Source of the DNA: Lasiosphaeris hirsuta
Taxonomy: Eukaryota; Ascomycota; Sordariomycetes; Sordariales; Lasiosphaeriaceae
Reading direction: 5' to 3'
Length of the DNA stretch: 64,000 bases
NCBI GenBank assembly: GCA_030549175.1
Contig: JAUKUA010000003.1
Span: forward strand, 5,704,001-5,768,000
Both the position numbers and the translations under genes were made by a program. Shown piece by piece: positions 10,383 to 22,173 of the stretch. The notes under the pieces are model-generated. The model ran no database searches and was not told where the DNA came from. It saw only the letters and a list, made by a program, of their open reading frames with translations. Every line of letters begins with the position of its first letter. Position 1 is the first letter of the stretch.

Positions 10383-12833
10383 CTTCGCTTGCGACGGGAT
10401 GGTCACGAGACAGATGTGGACGAGGATGATCACAGCTGCAAAGTTGATCAGGACCAAATCCCCGGGGCAGCGGTGCAGTCAGTGACGCCTTTTTCACACC
10501 CTCTCTCCAACCTCGCTTTTCCTCCCGACTGGCACGGCGATTTTATACCACTACATCTCGCAGGGGCGCCCGGTCACGTCAGACACACCCGCTTGATCAA
10601 GAGCCTCGGACGAAGAAATCCCACCTCTCTCTGTATCCCGCTCCTTTCCCCACAGCCGGGGGGGGGATCAAAATCACACTATGACGATATCCCCAGCTAG
10701 TCTCGTAATCGTCGAGCCGCGCCATCCCCCCCCACGTGGAAATATGAATGAACCACACTCTTGGCTCCCCCCCCCACACAAGACCTCAGAGCCCCAATTC
10801 GTTTAGATAGGGTAAGGTGAGGTGACCCGGGACAGACACGCGGTCGCGCATGTGTGCGTCGCGGCTAAAAAGGGGGCTCCTCTGGCAGGCACGCCTTCAG
10901 ATTGCTGACGAGCCCCGTTCCCCGGGGCGGCGGGCGCTGGAAGGAAAGCGTTATTTATCCGGGCTGAGGCTACACGAAGATATGCATCGAAGGCGGCGAA
11001 GGCAGCGCCAGATCTCCGGGACCCCGGCGACGCTCGATATTGGGTCCCTTTACGCGGATAATAGCGCGCGCTGGCTGGGTGCGTGTTGGATCGCCGTGCC
11101 GTGTGTAAGCCTGGGACTAGAGCTGGGATGTCCGGGCTTGGTATCATCAACGGTGCAGGTGAGACAGTCTGGGTCTTTTATATCGTGAGGCGCATGGAAA
11201 GTACCGGCGGTGTTGGTTCTGCACACGCGCCGCCGCCTGACGTGAGCTTTATCTCTGGTGGAGATGTCTTATCGGTGTCGAGCCGCGGCCGGGATGCTGT
11301 GGTCTAACGCTGGGTGGTGACGATCAGATTGGGGGTCTATGGATCGTGTCCGAAATTCGGACATCTACTCAGGCCTCGAATTCGCCGCTGTGCCTTGTGT
11401 GTGCCGGGACAAAGACATTGTCACTTCTGCCTCAAAATTGTGGTTGCGTTCTTGTTTTGTGAGGTATGCCGAGACTGGAGTGTTTGCTTGATAGATTAGG
11501 GATTGGCAATAGAATGAGTAGCTCAAATTTTACTATACATCATGCGATAATACTTGGGTTAGTATCGTGTCTTCCCTATCTCTGTCTGCCCTCTCTTCAC
11601 AAATTCGGACTGCTGATTAGATTCGCCTCTCCCGCCAGCGTACACATCCCGAATCACACTTTGGTGTCCGAAATAGACATGATGGTTTTATTCTAAGTGA
11701 ATATTCTTTTAGAAAAGAGAAAATGAGGGCTTTGTTGCCGCTAGTCCGAATCTTCCTGAAGGTCGCAAGGGCGCTTGCTGCACGCTATGGCAGTATCGTC
11801 CTATTGATCCAACCCAGCTGTCGTGTAACCTCAGATACTAACCCCCAAGTCCCAAACAAAGTACCAGCAACCCGACTCGAACAGAAGTCGAGGACCGCTT
11901 GCTACCGCTATGGCAGTATCGTACCCTTGGACATCCATCCAACTAAACCAACAGTTCACAAACCCCCGAACCCACAGGACCTTTTTGAAACCAGGTCTCC
12001 AAATCCCACCTACCTACCACCCCCCCCAATTTTTCAATATGGCGCTTTCTGGGAGGGGTGGCAGTCCATCAATGCCAAATTTGTCAAGTTGTCTCGTCAA
12101 CGCCCGGTCGCATGACAGCCATTCATCTCCCTTGAGCCATACGCTGGCTTGATAATTATGCAATCTCTGTCAAATACCGGCCTCCTCCCCCCCCCCCCCT
12201 CCCCCCCCAGCTTCCACTACGGTATGCAGAAATGTCAAAGTTCATGATCGAAGGACCGACGAGAAAACAGGACCTCGACCGCCGCATGTTGAGGCTATTG
12301 CGGGACGGAACCAAGCACTTCAAGATCTCTGGGATGGACGAGTATCATTGCGTTGTACTACAAAACCCCTGCTCGTGAGCGCTGGCGGCCAACCCCCCGG
12401 GTGGTGGGCTCCCACCGGCCATATAAGCACCCTCCCATCTGCTCTCTTCTTTTTAGATAAAGAGCAAGCCATTTTTCACCTTCATTTACATTAATTTCCA
12501 GTACGACACATTGTGCAACAGAAACGCAGCAAAAATGCTTTGTGTTGAATGAGATTCGTCAAGCTGTGCTAACTGATGCCTGACAGAATTTATCCCAAGA
12601 TATTTAACCAAAACGCCCTGGGCCAACAGTTATCCCACCCAAGAACATATCCCTATATTTTATGAAAGGCCATCTCATAACTCGAACATGATCCATCTCA
12701 CCGCAAAATGCAATCTATTCAAACTTATCTTTTGTCAGGCGTCCACAGCAGACCTTGACGACTCTGGTTTGCGACCATAGACTAATTTTCTGCTTCAAGT
12801 TAGCTACCTCCCCAGGGATCTGGGTGCCAGGGA
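10383..12833. other. 2.4-kb gene-poor intergenic region
   Basis: Contains several poly-C or poly-G runs (near 10660, 10720, 10770, 12020 and 12187-12208). The phrase 'gctatggcagtatcgt' occurs twice (about 11785 and 11907). A TATA-like atataag near 12422 is followed by a CT-rich leader and an ATG at 12535 that stops after four codons. No gene is supported. Confidence 0.45.
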
Positions 12834-14243
12834 TCAGACTAACATCTCATAGTAGGGCTGCCACTTTTTCCATTGTCGCAACCCCTGCCTCATCTGGGCG
12901 ACAAGGACCTGGATCTCGGGGTACTCCCATCCCATCACATTCTTCAGCATGTACAGCGCGAATCCCTCGAGAGACTGGTCTAAGAACAAGAGCGTGTACA
13001 TGCCCACGTCCTTGAGCTTCTTATCGGCCGCCCAGCCGCCAATGGGCACCTTGTACGTCTTTGCAACGACATCGACATAGCCCACATCCAAGATGTGTGA
13101 CTGCATTTGGTCATAGATCTGGAAAGTCCGGCCCATGCGCTCACCGGCCTCGGCAAAAAGGGCATTCCATCGGTTGTAGATGTGGTCGGGCTCGGCGAGA
13201 TCCGAGAGGGTGCGGATGTTGAACTCGAGATGCTCAATGTAGCCTCCTGTCCGGGTGCAGCGGAAGGCGTGGCGGTACAGGGCGGGCCAGTCACTGATGC
13301 CACCGTGCAGATTGCGAATGTGGATAAAGTCGAAAAGAGATGACTTGTACGTCCAGGGCAGCTGGGCGTCGTCAATCTCAAAGCGAAGGTTGGGCGGGAC
13401 CCAGCTGGGCTGGATGGGCGAGATGTCGAAACCAATGACCTCGGCTGACGGAAACTGGTCGGCGAAGTCGCTGGAGAGAGGCGACGGCGGGGTTAGGACT
13501 GGTGTGGAAGGGCGGGGCAAAGAAGTGAAGTGATATCACGGGGGGGGGGAGCACGAGGCGCAATACTCACATGGCCCAGACACCTGTCCCAGTGCCGACA
13601 TCTAGGACTGTCTGCCGCAGAACGTGAGTGGGATGGATGTCATCTTGGGGAGAGATTTTGGCAACCGACTTACCTGGGGGTTGTCGCCAATCGGGGCGAG
13701 GAACAATTGATCATCGAGCAACAGGGTCAGAAAGTGATGGCTGGCATTCTGGTGTCAACATCTGCGGGTGCTCTGGGGCCGGGGAATCCTTGCTCACGTA
13801 ATGTCCAGGCCTTCGACCTGCTGGTTGTCGATTGGAGCCCTTGGCGCGCGCAACGTGTCAGGAAATCGGGCGCAAAGCCGGGCAGCTCAGACATACCAGT
13901 ACTCGGTGGTTCGAGAACTCTGAAAGGTGCGACCGTGGATCTTGCGGTAGTCAAAGATGCTGTCGGTCAACGAGGACGTCGATTCGGCGACCCTGTCGCG
14001 GGCGGTCTCGTCAGCCGAGGCAGGCGGGGGTAGCGACACATCTCACACTCCGGCTCAAAAGCTTACTCGTCGCCAGCGGCAGAGTCGGTTTCATCTCCCA
14101 GGTGCGGGTCCTAGCGAGAATGGTTATTATGGCAATCCTTCGACGCTGGGGAGCCCCGGGCTTACGGCGGTGATGTCCTCAGCTTCTGGGCTCGCAATGG
14201 CCGCCCCCGGCGATTGGGGTTGGCTTCCAGTCGGGCTCGGCAT
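12834..14243 (-). CDS. LaeA-like/TAM-domain SAM-dependent methyltransferase
   Basis: Six exons (14243-14166, 14006-13897, 13839-13798, 13740-13674, 13611-13571, 13470-12834) sum to 975 nt, 324 residues. Diagnostic features in order: the SIFDYRKIHGRTF segment and EYW before the fold; THHFLTLLLDDQL; SAM motif I VLDVGTGTGVWAIDFAD (101-117); VIGFDISPIQPSWVPPN; FEIDDAQLPW; and FDFIHIRNL. These are typical of the large fungal LaeA-like family, whose founding member is a nuclear regulator of secondary metabolism. Most paralogues, including cluster-embedded ones, are uncharacterised. It lies head-to-head with the P450 gene (ATGs about 765 bp apart), so the two may share a promoter region. The boundary of intron 1 is the least certain. 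Confidence 0.88.
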
Positions 14244-15008
14244 GGTCGTCGCGTGGTCGGATAGGTTGACGCTCGGCTCGAGATTCCGACCGCTGATGCA
14301 ACGCCTGAGTGTCTGGGACTAGCGTCAGGCACTGGGGGTTCAGCAACGTGGTTCAGTGGAGCAGACGCACGCTGTCGATCGAACACTGGTTTGGTCACTG
14401 GATTTCCACGCAGCAGCACGCAGCACTTCGGGAACTGTGAAAAAAGACACACAACAAAAAACAAATTCTCACCCTCACACTCCAACCGGGCAAACAGGTG
14501 AGCTCGCGCGAATTTTGTCAGCCCCCCCCCCCTCCCGCCCCTTCGCTCCCTGCACGGACCGTTCGAATCCCAATCGAGCCGGGCAACACACCAATGGGAA
14601 CGGTAGCCGGCGGGCCGGGAGCCAGGGCTTTACGCAATCCGGCCGCGTCCGAATATGGACCCCGGCCGGTGGGGGTCGACCCGCTGTCCACCCGTTGTCC
14701 AACCCGCTGTCCAACCCGCTGTCCAACCCGCTTTCCTGGGAAGGTAGCCCCGCTCTGCTGGGAAGGGGAAAGTTCCCTGGAATCCAACCTCCCTCCCAAG
14801 GTCCCCCCTCCCAGTCAGTCTGTACACTACTGTGTGGTACACTACATCAAGCGGCGGGTGCCACAACATTCCCAAGAATTTATTTGGGACGGTTGATCCT
14901 TCCAGTCTTGCTCCGCGCATATGCCATAGTACGGCGACAACTCGGTAACTGTGCCCGCCGCAACGCTACGCTACCTACCTTACCCACCAACCCGTCCCGT
15001 CCCCCGGA
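14244..15008. promoter_or_regulatory. Shared divergent promoter region, methyltransferase/P450
   Basis: Lies between the two divergent start codons. Holds a 12-bp tandem repeat, poly-C near 14522 and no supported gene. The bidirectional role is inferred from geometry only. Confidence 0.45.
14680..14735. repeat. 12-bp minisatellite (ccgctgtccaac), about 4.5 copies
   Basis: Consecutive copies read ccgctgtccacc, cgttgtccaacc and so on, differing at one or two bases. Located in the divergent promoter region. Confidence 0.75.
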
Positions 15009-16752
15009 ATGGCGACGGCCGCGTGGGCCGCCTATGCGGCCCAAGCTCTGCTCGTGTGGTTCGTCACGACCATCGTCTACCGCCGCTTTTTCCACCCGCT
15101 TTCCGGCATCCCGGGGCCCTTCCTCCCGGCGGTGACCCGGCTGTACGCCTGGTACTGGAACGTGCCCAAGGACGGCCGGCTCTACCGCAAGATCGAGGAG
15201 CTGCACGCCCGCTACGGCCCCGTTGTGCGCATCGCTCCCAACGAGATCCACCTGGCCGACCCCGACAACTACGACAAGATCTACAGCGTCGGCAGCGCCT
15301 ACTACAAAGACCCTGTCTTCTACGAGGTCTTGAACGTGCCCGCCACCTTCACGGCCATCAGCAACGAGGAGCACCGCCGCCGCCGCGCGCCGCTCAACCA
15401 CTTCTTCTCCCGCCGCGCCGTGCTCGAGCTCGAGGACATTGTGCAGGAGAAGGCTCGGAAGCTGTGCCGCCGCGTGCGCGACGCCCTGGCCGCCGGGAAG
15501 CCGGCCGACCTGCGCTCCGGGCTGCGCGCCGTAAGCATCGACGTGCTGACCGAGTACGCCTTTGCCGACTGCTGGGACCACCTGGGCAAGCCCGATTTCA
15601 ACGAGTGGTTTTCCGAGGCCGTGAGGGACACGGGCGTCATGTGGTGGACCTTCCAGCAGTTCACCTTCCTGATCAAGCCCATGGCCTTCATGCCCGAGGA
15701 CTTTGCTCGCAAGATGAGCCCGGCCATGAACGGGTGGATGGACTGCATCGTGGTAAGTCGAGTCGCTCAAAAAAAAAAGTAGTTGATAGTCTCGGTCGGG
15801 CTGAATGTATTGCGATGCAGAGAACTAGGGAATACGTCTCAGGTGTGCAAAAGAACTTCGCCGCTGGCATCAAGCCCCAGCGGCGCACCATCTTCCACGA
15901 GCTCCTCGATCCCAGCACACTGGACGAGGAGACACCCATCCCGCCGACGCTCGAGTCTCTATCGGGCGAGGCCCTCAGCTTCTGCACCGCCGCTGCTGAC
16001 ACCACCGGGAACGCACTGGAGATGTCGGCGTACTGTGTCGTGACGAACCCCTACATTTACAAAGCTCTGACCGAGGAACTACGCCAAGCCTTCCCGGACC
16101 CGAGCAAAGAGCTGGACTATGTCACATTGGAGAAACTGCCCTATCTAACCGGAGTCATCAAAGAAGGACAGAGGTGTGTACCCAAAGTCTAATGCACCTG
16201 CCACAGCACAAAGTATCTATGCTGACTTGGCAGACTGTCATACGGCGTCATCAGCAGACTCCCTCGCGTCACTCCCTCGGGTGGTGCAAGCTTCAACGGC
16301 TACTATGTCCCCGAAGGCGTAAGTGCAGACCAGACCCCCCACCCCCCCCCCCCCCCCCCTTGAGACAATGTTTAGCCCTCAACCCCCCCCCCCTAACACG
16401 TTCCCGCTCGCCCCGCCACCAGACAACCGTGTCCATGAGCTCGTGGATGATGCATCGCAACCCCGACGCCTTCCCCGACCCCGACATCTTCGACCCCACG
16501 CGGTGGACCAACCCCGATACGGTGCGGGCACGCGAGAAGTGCCTCGTGGCCTTCAGCCGCGGCTCCCGCGCCTGCATCGGCCAGAACCTGGCTCTGGTCG
16601 AGCTGTACGTCACGCTCGGCACCCTGTTTCGCGGCTTTGAGACGCTGAAGGCGCTGGATATCGGGCCCGAGGATATGACCTACGTGGATTACTTTTCTGC
16701 CTTTCATCCCAAGGGGTCGAGGGGGTTTAGTGTCGTGGCCGGGGATCAGTGA
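15009..16752 (+). CDS. Cytochrome P450 monooxygenase (trichodiene-oxygenase-like)
   Basis: Four exons (15009-15752, 15821-16173, 16234-16318, 16423-16752) sum to 1512 nt, 503 residues. An N-terminal membrane anchor (AAQALLVWFVTTIVY) is followed by the proline hinge HPLSGIPGPFLP. I-helix oxygen-binding motif AAADTT at 305-310, ExxR as EGQR at 363-366, FDPTRW (PERF region) at 417-422, and heme loop FSRGSRACIGQN with axial Cys445. YGPVVRIAPNEIHLADPDNY is characteristic of fungal secondary-metabolism P450s often annotated as trichodiene oxygenase or CYP58-like; that does not establish the substrate. The third intron carries a C18 and a C11 run. Confidence 0.94.
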
Positions 16753-17029
16753 GGGTCTTGTGTTGGCTTGTGCACTCTTCTAGCTAAAGCAGCGTCACTG
16801 CAGCTCACCATGAAAGTAGATGTACTAATCAACAAATCGCCCTCTCTTATTCAAATGCACAAGTTCTAAATATCAAGGAACTCCAAACGCCGAGTATAGT
16901 GTTGCCACATGGCTCCTCTCCTTTTGGTCATAGACGAATAAATCAAGAAAACTGTCTGCTCTAGTCTCCCGCTCTTGTCCAGATAGAGGCGACCATATTT
17001 ATATATGAAAAGCGCACTGTACTGGACCG

Positions 17030-17300
17030 AACCAACTCGGTGCGATAAGAGATCGCGGAGCGTTGTTTCCTGCTGCACCGTTGTGTTGTGGTGGTAGAAG
17101 CCGGGGAACAGAGACACAAAAGTCACGGTGCTGTCCCAGGAAGCGCCGTTGGCGTCCCGCAAGGATCCCAGGGCGGCAGCCAGTCATGAATTTGGTCAGG
17201 GAGAAGAGAGAAACGACTGAATTCTGGTCCATGGGCAGCTGGCGGTCGATGTCCCTGAAGCCGTCGCCGGCGGTGTGGATGACCTCGCCGCGGTGAGCCT
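17030..17300 (-). pseudogene. Beta-lactamase-family (serine hydrolase) fragment with frameshift
   Basis: Reading leftward, EAHRGEVIHTAGDGFRDID and then SLFSLTKFMT contain the SxxK nucleophile motif of class-C beta-lactamase-related proteins. One extra base near 17185 shifts frame; in the next frame AAALGSLRDANGASWDST leads to TTLRDLLSHRVG, the usual following motif. After that the similarity ends (SVQYSALFIYKYG) and the YxN and HxG motifs are missing. It is therefore a 5' fragment of about 95 codons with one frameshift. A sequencing error could explain the shift but not the truncation. Confidence 0.7.
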
Positions 17301-17329
17301 CTGGGTTAGCTTGTACAATTCAGCAGAGG

Positions 17330-19025
17330 GAGAGACGGGAGGCGGGCTTTGCGACGTAGGAGGGCGCCCTGGGGTTCGGAGCACTGAGGGACTTGGACGG
17401 AACCCATCCACAGAAGGGGCATCTTAGTAATGCGGTTGGCCCCGTTTTCAAATTTGCCTTGGAGAAGTTGTCTGACAATTCATGAAAACTGATCAATCTA
17501 CCTGACCCCACGCAAAAGCCGCGGTCGTTCCACCCGTATAAAGATTTGTCAAGATATACATCGCTAAGAACGAGCACCCTGAATGACGGAATGTTGCTCG
17601 TGTGTTCGTCGGCAGTCCAACGATAGATGACAGCCATCCGATGCTCATAGAAAGGGATGTCGCCAGTGCTGGCAGGGGAGGAAAACAGGCCCTCTGCTCG
17701 CTTCAATTTCACCCCTTCAATCTTCGACAAAAATATATCTAAACGCAGGGCTAGATTCACAAGATAGTAGCCGAGGCAGCGGATAGAGTGAATGTAGAAG
17801 TTTGTTTTATCGTCTTCGATGGGTATGTGATTCGGACGGCGAGGTTCCCACTTTTCAGAGGGGTTTTGCGCGGCATTAGCAGCCCATGAGGCGAAGAAAC
17901 GATGTAGAATGAGCAAAACATGATGTGATGTGATCCCATCTGCCGAAAAGATGGTAGAAGCAAGGGCGGGGTGATCGAGTTCTATTATTTGCCTATCGAA
18001 ATTAACGTGGAAGCACCTGGCTTTGGTTGAAACATCAGCTGGTTATCGGCAATCAGACTAAAAGGCTTCAACTCATTGAAGCCCACATTTCGTACTAACC
18101 ACAACGACCCAGGGCTAGTCAAGTCACCAATATCACCGACTCTCGCAAGTGCGTAAGCCTTTTTTGGTTCTAACATTATAAGTTCAGCAGGGAAGAGCGT
18201 CCCTGCAGGACCACAACACAAGGCCAAGCCGTTGACGAATCCTAAGTGATTCACGGTATCCCTCGCGGTGACACGTAGGATGCCGGAACCGGGATCTAGG
18301 CTCCATCCAAGTCCACATGCCAGGGCAGGCTGCAGGGGCCCATGCATTGTTGACGGAGGTAGCTAACGTGGGCGCAAGAGTGCCCTCCTCGAGTTCAGGA
18401 TTGTGGCCACAAAGAGCAGGAAGCATCAGCCGGCGGGCCCTGAAAGGATAGGCCCACCATTCAAGAGAAACTATGAATCCAATTCTACCTCTGAACGAAT
18501 ATGGCTGTGTTTGCTCCCACATGTCGCTGTGCTCCGTACCAGTTGCCGTCGGTCGGCCGCTCCACACGCTCCATAAAGGCCTCCCGGAGGTTGGTAGCGT
18601 GCTGCTGGTCCAAGAAACAAGTAGACTGAAGGCAGGCTTCGGTTAGCTGTTTGGCTCTTTCTTGAAAGCTAGCAGTGAGCTCGCCATCGAGAGGTGGCGG
18701 CATCGGCGGCATCGGCGGGTTCGTGTTGTCTGCATCCTGTAACGACGCGTCTGCGGAGGGACTGTCCACAGGTATTGGCTGGCTGCCAGATGACTGAGAG
18801 GTTTGGGTGGCGATGGACTTTCAGTAAGCGGTTGGTTTCTTTCATCTCGAGAAGCAGATGGGCCATTGTGGTTGTTTGAGCCTCGACGAGGAGCCGAAGT
18901 CTCCGGCCGTCGTCGTCTGAGGGCTCCGAGTCGTGCCAGCATCTGGAAGTTTTTGGCTCATCGACATCGTCGGCAGTGTGACGAGTAGTTTCAGGTGGAG
19001 CATGCGCAGGTGTGTTGTGCGACAT
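17330..19025 (-). pseudogene. Decayed unknown gene in at least four frame segments
   Basis: From an ATG at 19025 (MSHNTPAHAPPETTRHTADD) a coherent protein can be followed through successive frames: EAQTTTMAHLLLEMKETNRLLK; then SIATQTSQSSGSQPIPVDSP and SFQERAKQLTEACLQSTCFL; then TEHSDMWEQTQPYSFRGRIG and SLEWWAYPFRARRL; then SGILRVTARDTVNHLGFVNG and PFSLIADNQLMFQPK; then RCFHVNFDRQIIELDHPALA, DKTNFYIHSIRCLGYYLVNL and FYEHRMAVIYRWTADEHTSN. Segments abut without room for introns, so single-base frameshifts are the likeliest explanation. I do not recognise the family. It adjoins the broken beta-lactamase fragment, suggesting a decaying block. Confidence 0.5.
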
Positions 19026-19543
19026 GATAATTTTACCCGGGTCTAGACCTTGGGTAGTCAGCGGTGAGAGACTTGGGTTGGCCGAATCAAAAGGCCGACA
19101 GCAGGAGGCGGCGCAGTTATTATGTTTGCTAGCGTTCACAACCGCCGGCAAGGCTGCGCTGCCAGAGGATTGGCCCCCAACATGGCAGATTCGAATGGCG
19201 GAACATCAGAAGAGGAAGGCCAAATCGGGATTCTTTCTCTGAGGCAGAGACCACAGCTAGTAGTAAGGTAAAATACTCAGAAAAATCGATGAGCGACCAA
19301 GAAAGAGAGAGAAAAGGGGACGGGATGAGCAGCGTTCAAGGGTGAGTGCTCTTGCCAGCTGGTGCCAAGCCTGGAACCCCACACTGTCTGTGAGCTGATA
19401 TCCGTATGTGGGGCCAACTCAACACGGTCAGGGATGGGAGCTCTTGCAAAACCGCGACAGCTTGGCAACTGAAGACGGAACCCAAACCTTAACACATCAT
19501 CATTTGCCAGTTCCCCCCTCCCCCCCCCCCAAATATCGCCAAA
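19026..19543. other. Intergenic, promoter of the dynactin gene
   Basis: A poly-C run lies just before the p25 start (about 19513-19530). Nothing else recognised. Confidence 0.5.
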
Positions 19544-20264
19544 ATGTCGAGACGACCGCCGAGAGGAGAGTACATTGAGACAGTGAGTCTTTGCGTGCTG
19601 CAATGCCTCCCACTTCGATCCACTGACCACAGGTTCGGCGCGCAGGACACGGGCAACAAGGTCGCGCGCAAAGCGACGCTCGTCGGCACCCAGAACATCA
19701 TGCTCGGCGGTAAGACGGTCATCCAACAAGAAGTCATGATCCGCGGCGATCTTGCACGCTCTGTCCAGTCTTCCTCTTCGGGCGGTGCGCCCCCTAACAA
19801 CACCGCTGTCGCCATCGGTCGCTACTGCTTCCTCAGCAGAGGCTGCTGCCTCCGCCCGCCCGGGCGCCTATACAAGGGGTATGTCTCTTCTGCAGCCTTC
19901 CCTCCCCTCCATCAATGCTCCGAAGCTGATGGAACTCCCCTCTAGCTCTTTTACGTACATGCCCCTGCGAATCCAAGACCACGTTTTTGTCGGCCCCGGC
20001 TCCGTCATCCAAGCTGCCTCGATTGGAAGCCATGTACACATCGGAGCGAAGGTCGTCATTGGCGAATTCGCCATCATCAAGGACTACGTTCGAATCCTCG
20101 ACGGCTCTGTCGTCCCCCCCAACATGGTGATACCGAGCTTTAGCATCGTCGCTGGACAGCCGGCGCGTGTGATCGGCGAGGTACCCGAGGGAGGCCACGA
20201 AGCTTTTGAGCTAAGAGAGCTATACAAGACGGTCGGGAACAGTCTGCCGCCCGCCCCGTCATGA
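19544..20264 (+). CDS. Dynactin subunit p25 (DCTN5 homologue)
   Basis: Three exons (19544-19582, 19646-19878, 19946-20264) sum to 591 nt, 196 residues. The start MSRRPPRGEYIET and the second-exon DTGNKVARKATLVGTQNI are highly characteristic of p25. The C-terminal half is a left-handed beta-helix of hexapeptide repeats (VFVGPGSVIQAASIGSHVHI, AKVVIGEFAIIKDYVRI), then IPSFSIVAGQPARVIGEVPE. p25 sits in the pointed-end complex of dynactin and helps dynein pick up early endosomes in hyphae. The family in Neurospora includes the ropy gene ro-12, which I recall as p25. This is one of the few conserved housekeeping genes here. The very short first exon is typical for the gene. Confidence 0.95.
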
Positions 20265-21199
20265 AAGACGACTTCGCCGAAGGATGGAAAAAAAAAACAC
20301 CTATAACAGCGAAGGCCGTTGCCGGTATATACTATGTGAATATTCACTACGCCTAGATGCTCTTCTCGCTCTCGCCCCACGAACCCGGGCTGCCGACTGC
20401 CCTGTCCAACCACCTGCTTCAAGAATAGCAGGCGTGCCGCCCGTCTTTTCGAGAATGTGAGTAGTAGACCAGGCTGAGGATGCAGGCGGGAGATGGTGGG
20501 AGCCTAGGTGTTGGATGGATGCACGCCGTGCAAGGCTGGAATCCAGTGACCACTGGTTACGTTTTGCGCAGGCGGTGGCTTTGTGCGACACACCTCTGCA
20601 TCTTCCGAGACAAAGCCTTTTTAGTCACCGGTTGGCGGTGTGTTTGCGACTGGTCAAATTTCGAGCGTTTGATCAAGGATCGAGACAAAGCGCCGCACAA
20701 ACAGCAGTATTGTCTCGTATCAGCATAAAACCTGCGGCAGCGCCCACCATCAGGCCCCAGGGTCTTAACCGTTCTCCTGCCCAGCACTAACTGGAATCAA
20801 GGTTGTCGCGGGAACGTTGCTACATAGACCCATCATCAGCTATGGAGTGCGAGTGTGCATGCAGTTGCGAGGCAACCCCCAGGTCAGGAGAGTCATCTTG
20901 CGCTTACTGCAAGAGGTTCTGCCCCTAGGCTGTGGAAAGGTTACCATGGGGGTTCCGCCGACCGTCTTAAACAATTGTAAGTACCTTTATCATGCACCGA
21001 TTTTTAGCTATCTTTGCGGTCCCTGTGTCGTTACCTCAATAATAACACCTCTCAGTTTCCAACAATGCGCTGTGCCCCTCTACCATTCCTTTATTTCCCA
21101 AGCTCAGAATAGGCGTGTTCCCGCACCGGTGCGTCCCCAAGCTTGAGCCAGCTTTTGGTATTCTCCTCGACACTCTTTTCCGGGCTCACCCATCCCTGT
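20265..21199. other. Intergenic, no gene recognised
   Basis: Only short overlapping open frames on both strands; nothing convincing. Confidence 0.45.
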
Positions 21200-22173
21200 T
21201 GTCCCAGCCTCCGGAGTAGCTCTTCTGCCCTCTGGTTCGGCACCTCTGTCTGATCCCAACCGTTGTCTTTTTGGCTTCGCCATCTGACTGGCGTGCTCCG
21301 GGTGTAGCTTGCTCAAGATCTCGGCGACCTTGACCCAACTGTACCGCTCGGCAGACCCATATCCTCTCCCTGTCCACCCTAGGCGACGAAGTCAACACGG
21401 CAACGTAGAGCCGCCCGGCATCGCGGCAGTCAATGAACCACTGCGGCTTAACCATATTCAACACCTCAAGCCAGCTTGTTCTACCACACCCAATGCACCA
21501 TGCCCGCCGTCGACGGAATGCCCTGCTTCTTCGGGTCCAGACACTCCCCCATGACAGTATCCATCAACAGGGTATCGAACGCAAACTAGAGCTCCTCCTT
21601 CCTCACCCACTCCCACAAGCCCTTCTTGACCAAGGTCTTGAGTGCCATAAAACCCGCCATACCCTTGGCACTCGGGTCCACACTCTTATCCCTCGCCACG
21701 TCTCATCATTCCAGCTCTCCTCAGTCAGCACCACCTTCTTAGCCGGATCCGGCGTCCACGCGCCCCACGACGACGCCGTGACCACGACGCTCTTCACGCC
21801 ATCCCGCCGCACCGTCTCCAGCAGCCGAATCTGCCACGGCAATTCCGCCGCCGCCGCCGCACCCGCTGCGTGCCGACGGCCCCGACGGCGTGCGCGATCC
21901 TGGCCACGCCGCGCACGACGTTGTCCCACGCTCTGGGGACCGTCAGGTCGGGGGTCTCGATCAGCGTGAAGCGGCCGGGGCCGTGGCACGAGGCGAAGAG
22001 TAGGACGAGGTACCCCGACGCGGCTAGCGAGCGGACAGCGCCACGCACGAGGTAGCCGGCTGCGAGCAGTTGGTCGGCTGCGTGGCTTGCGATCAGCCCG
22101 TTGCAGCCCCTGACGAGGATGAGGGAGGGGGGGGGGTAGTAGGGGAGGAGAGGGTGAGGTTGGGGGTAGTCAT
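21200..22173 (-). pseudogene. Broken extended SDR (NAD-dependent epimerase/GRE2-like reductase)
   Basis: The ATG at 22173 opens MTTPNLTLSSP, then hits a C10 tract after which the frame is wrong. One base over, the Rossmann segment SLILVRGCNGLIASHAADQL reads correctly (the usual VTG is VRG). Further pieces follow in other frames: GPGRFTLIETPDLTVPRAWD, GVKSVVVTASSWGAWTPDPA, MAGFMALKTLVKKGLWEWVR, and VKPQWFIDCRDAGRLYVAVL. In the stretch after KEEL there are in-frame TAG codons (about 21586 and 21472) and further shifts. These are family features of fungal aldehyde/ketone reductases of the extended SDR class, but the gene cannot encode an intact enzyme. Confidence 0.8.

Noticed and set aside
14880..15770. 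296-codon antisense frame over the P450 first exon
   Set aside because: Shadow of the clearly supported P450 exon; no domain of its own.
16319..16422. C-rich segment as evidence of a sequencing gap inside the P450
   Set aside because: It lies wholly within a well-bounded intron (GTAAGT donor, CACCAG acceptor), and the exon sum stays in frame.
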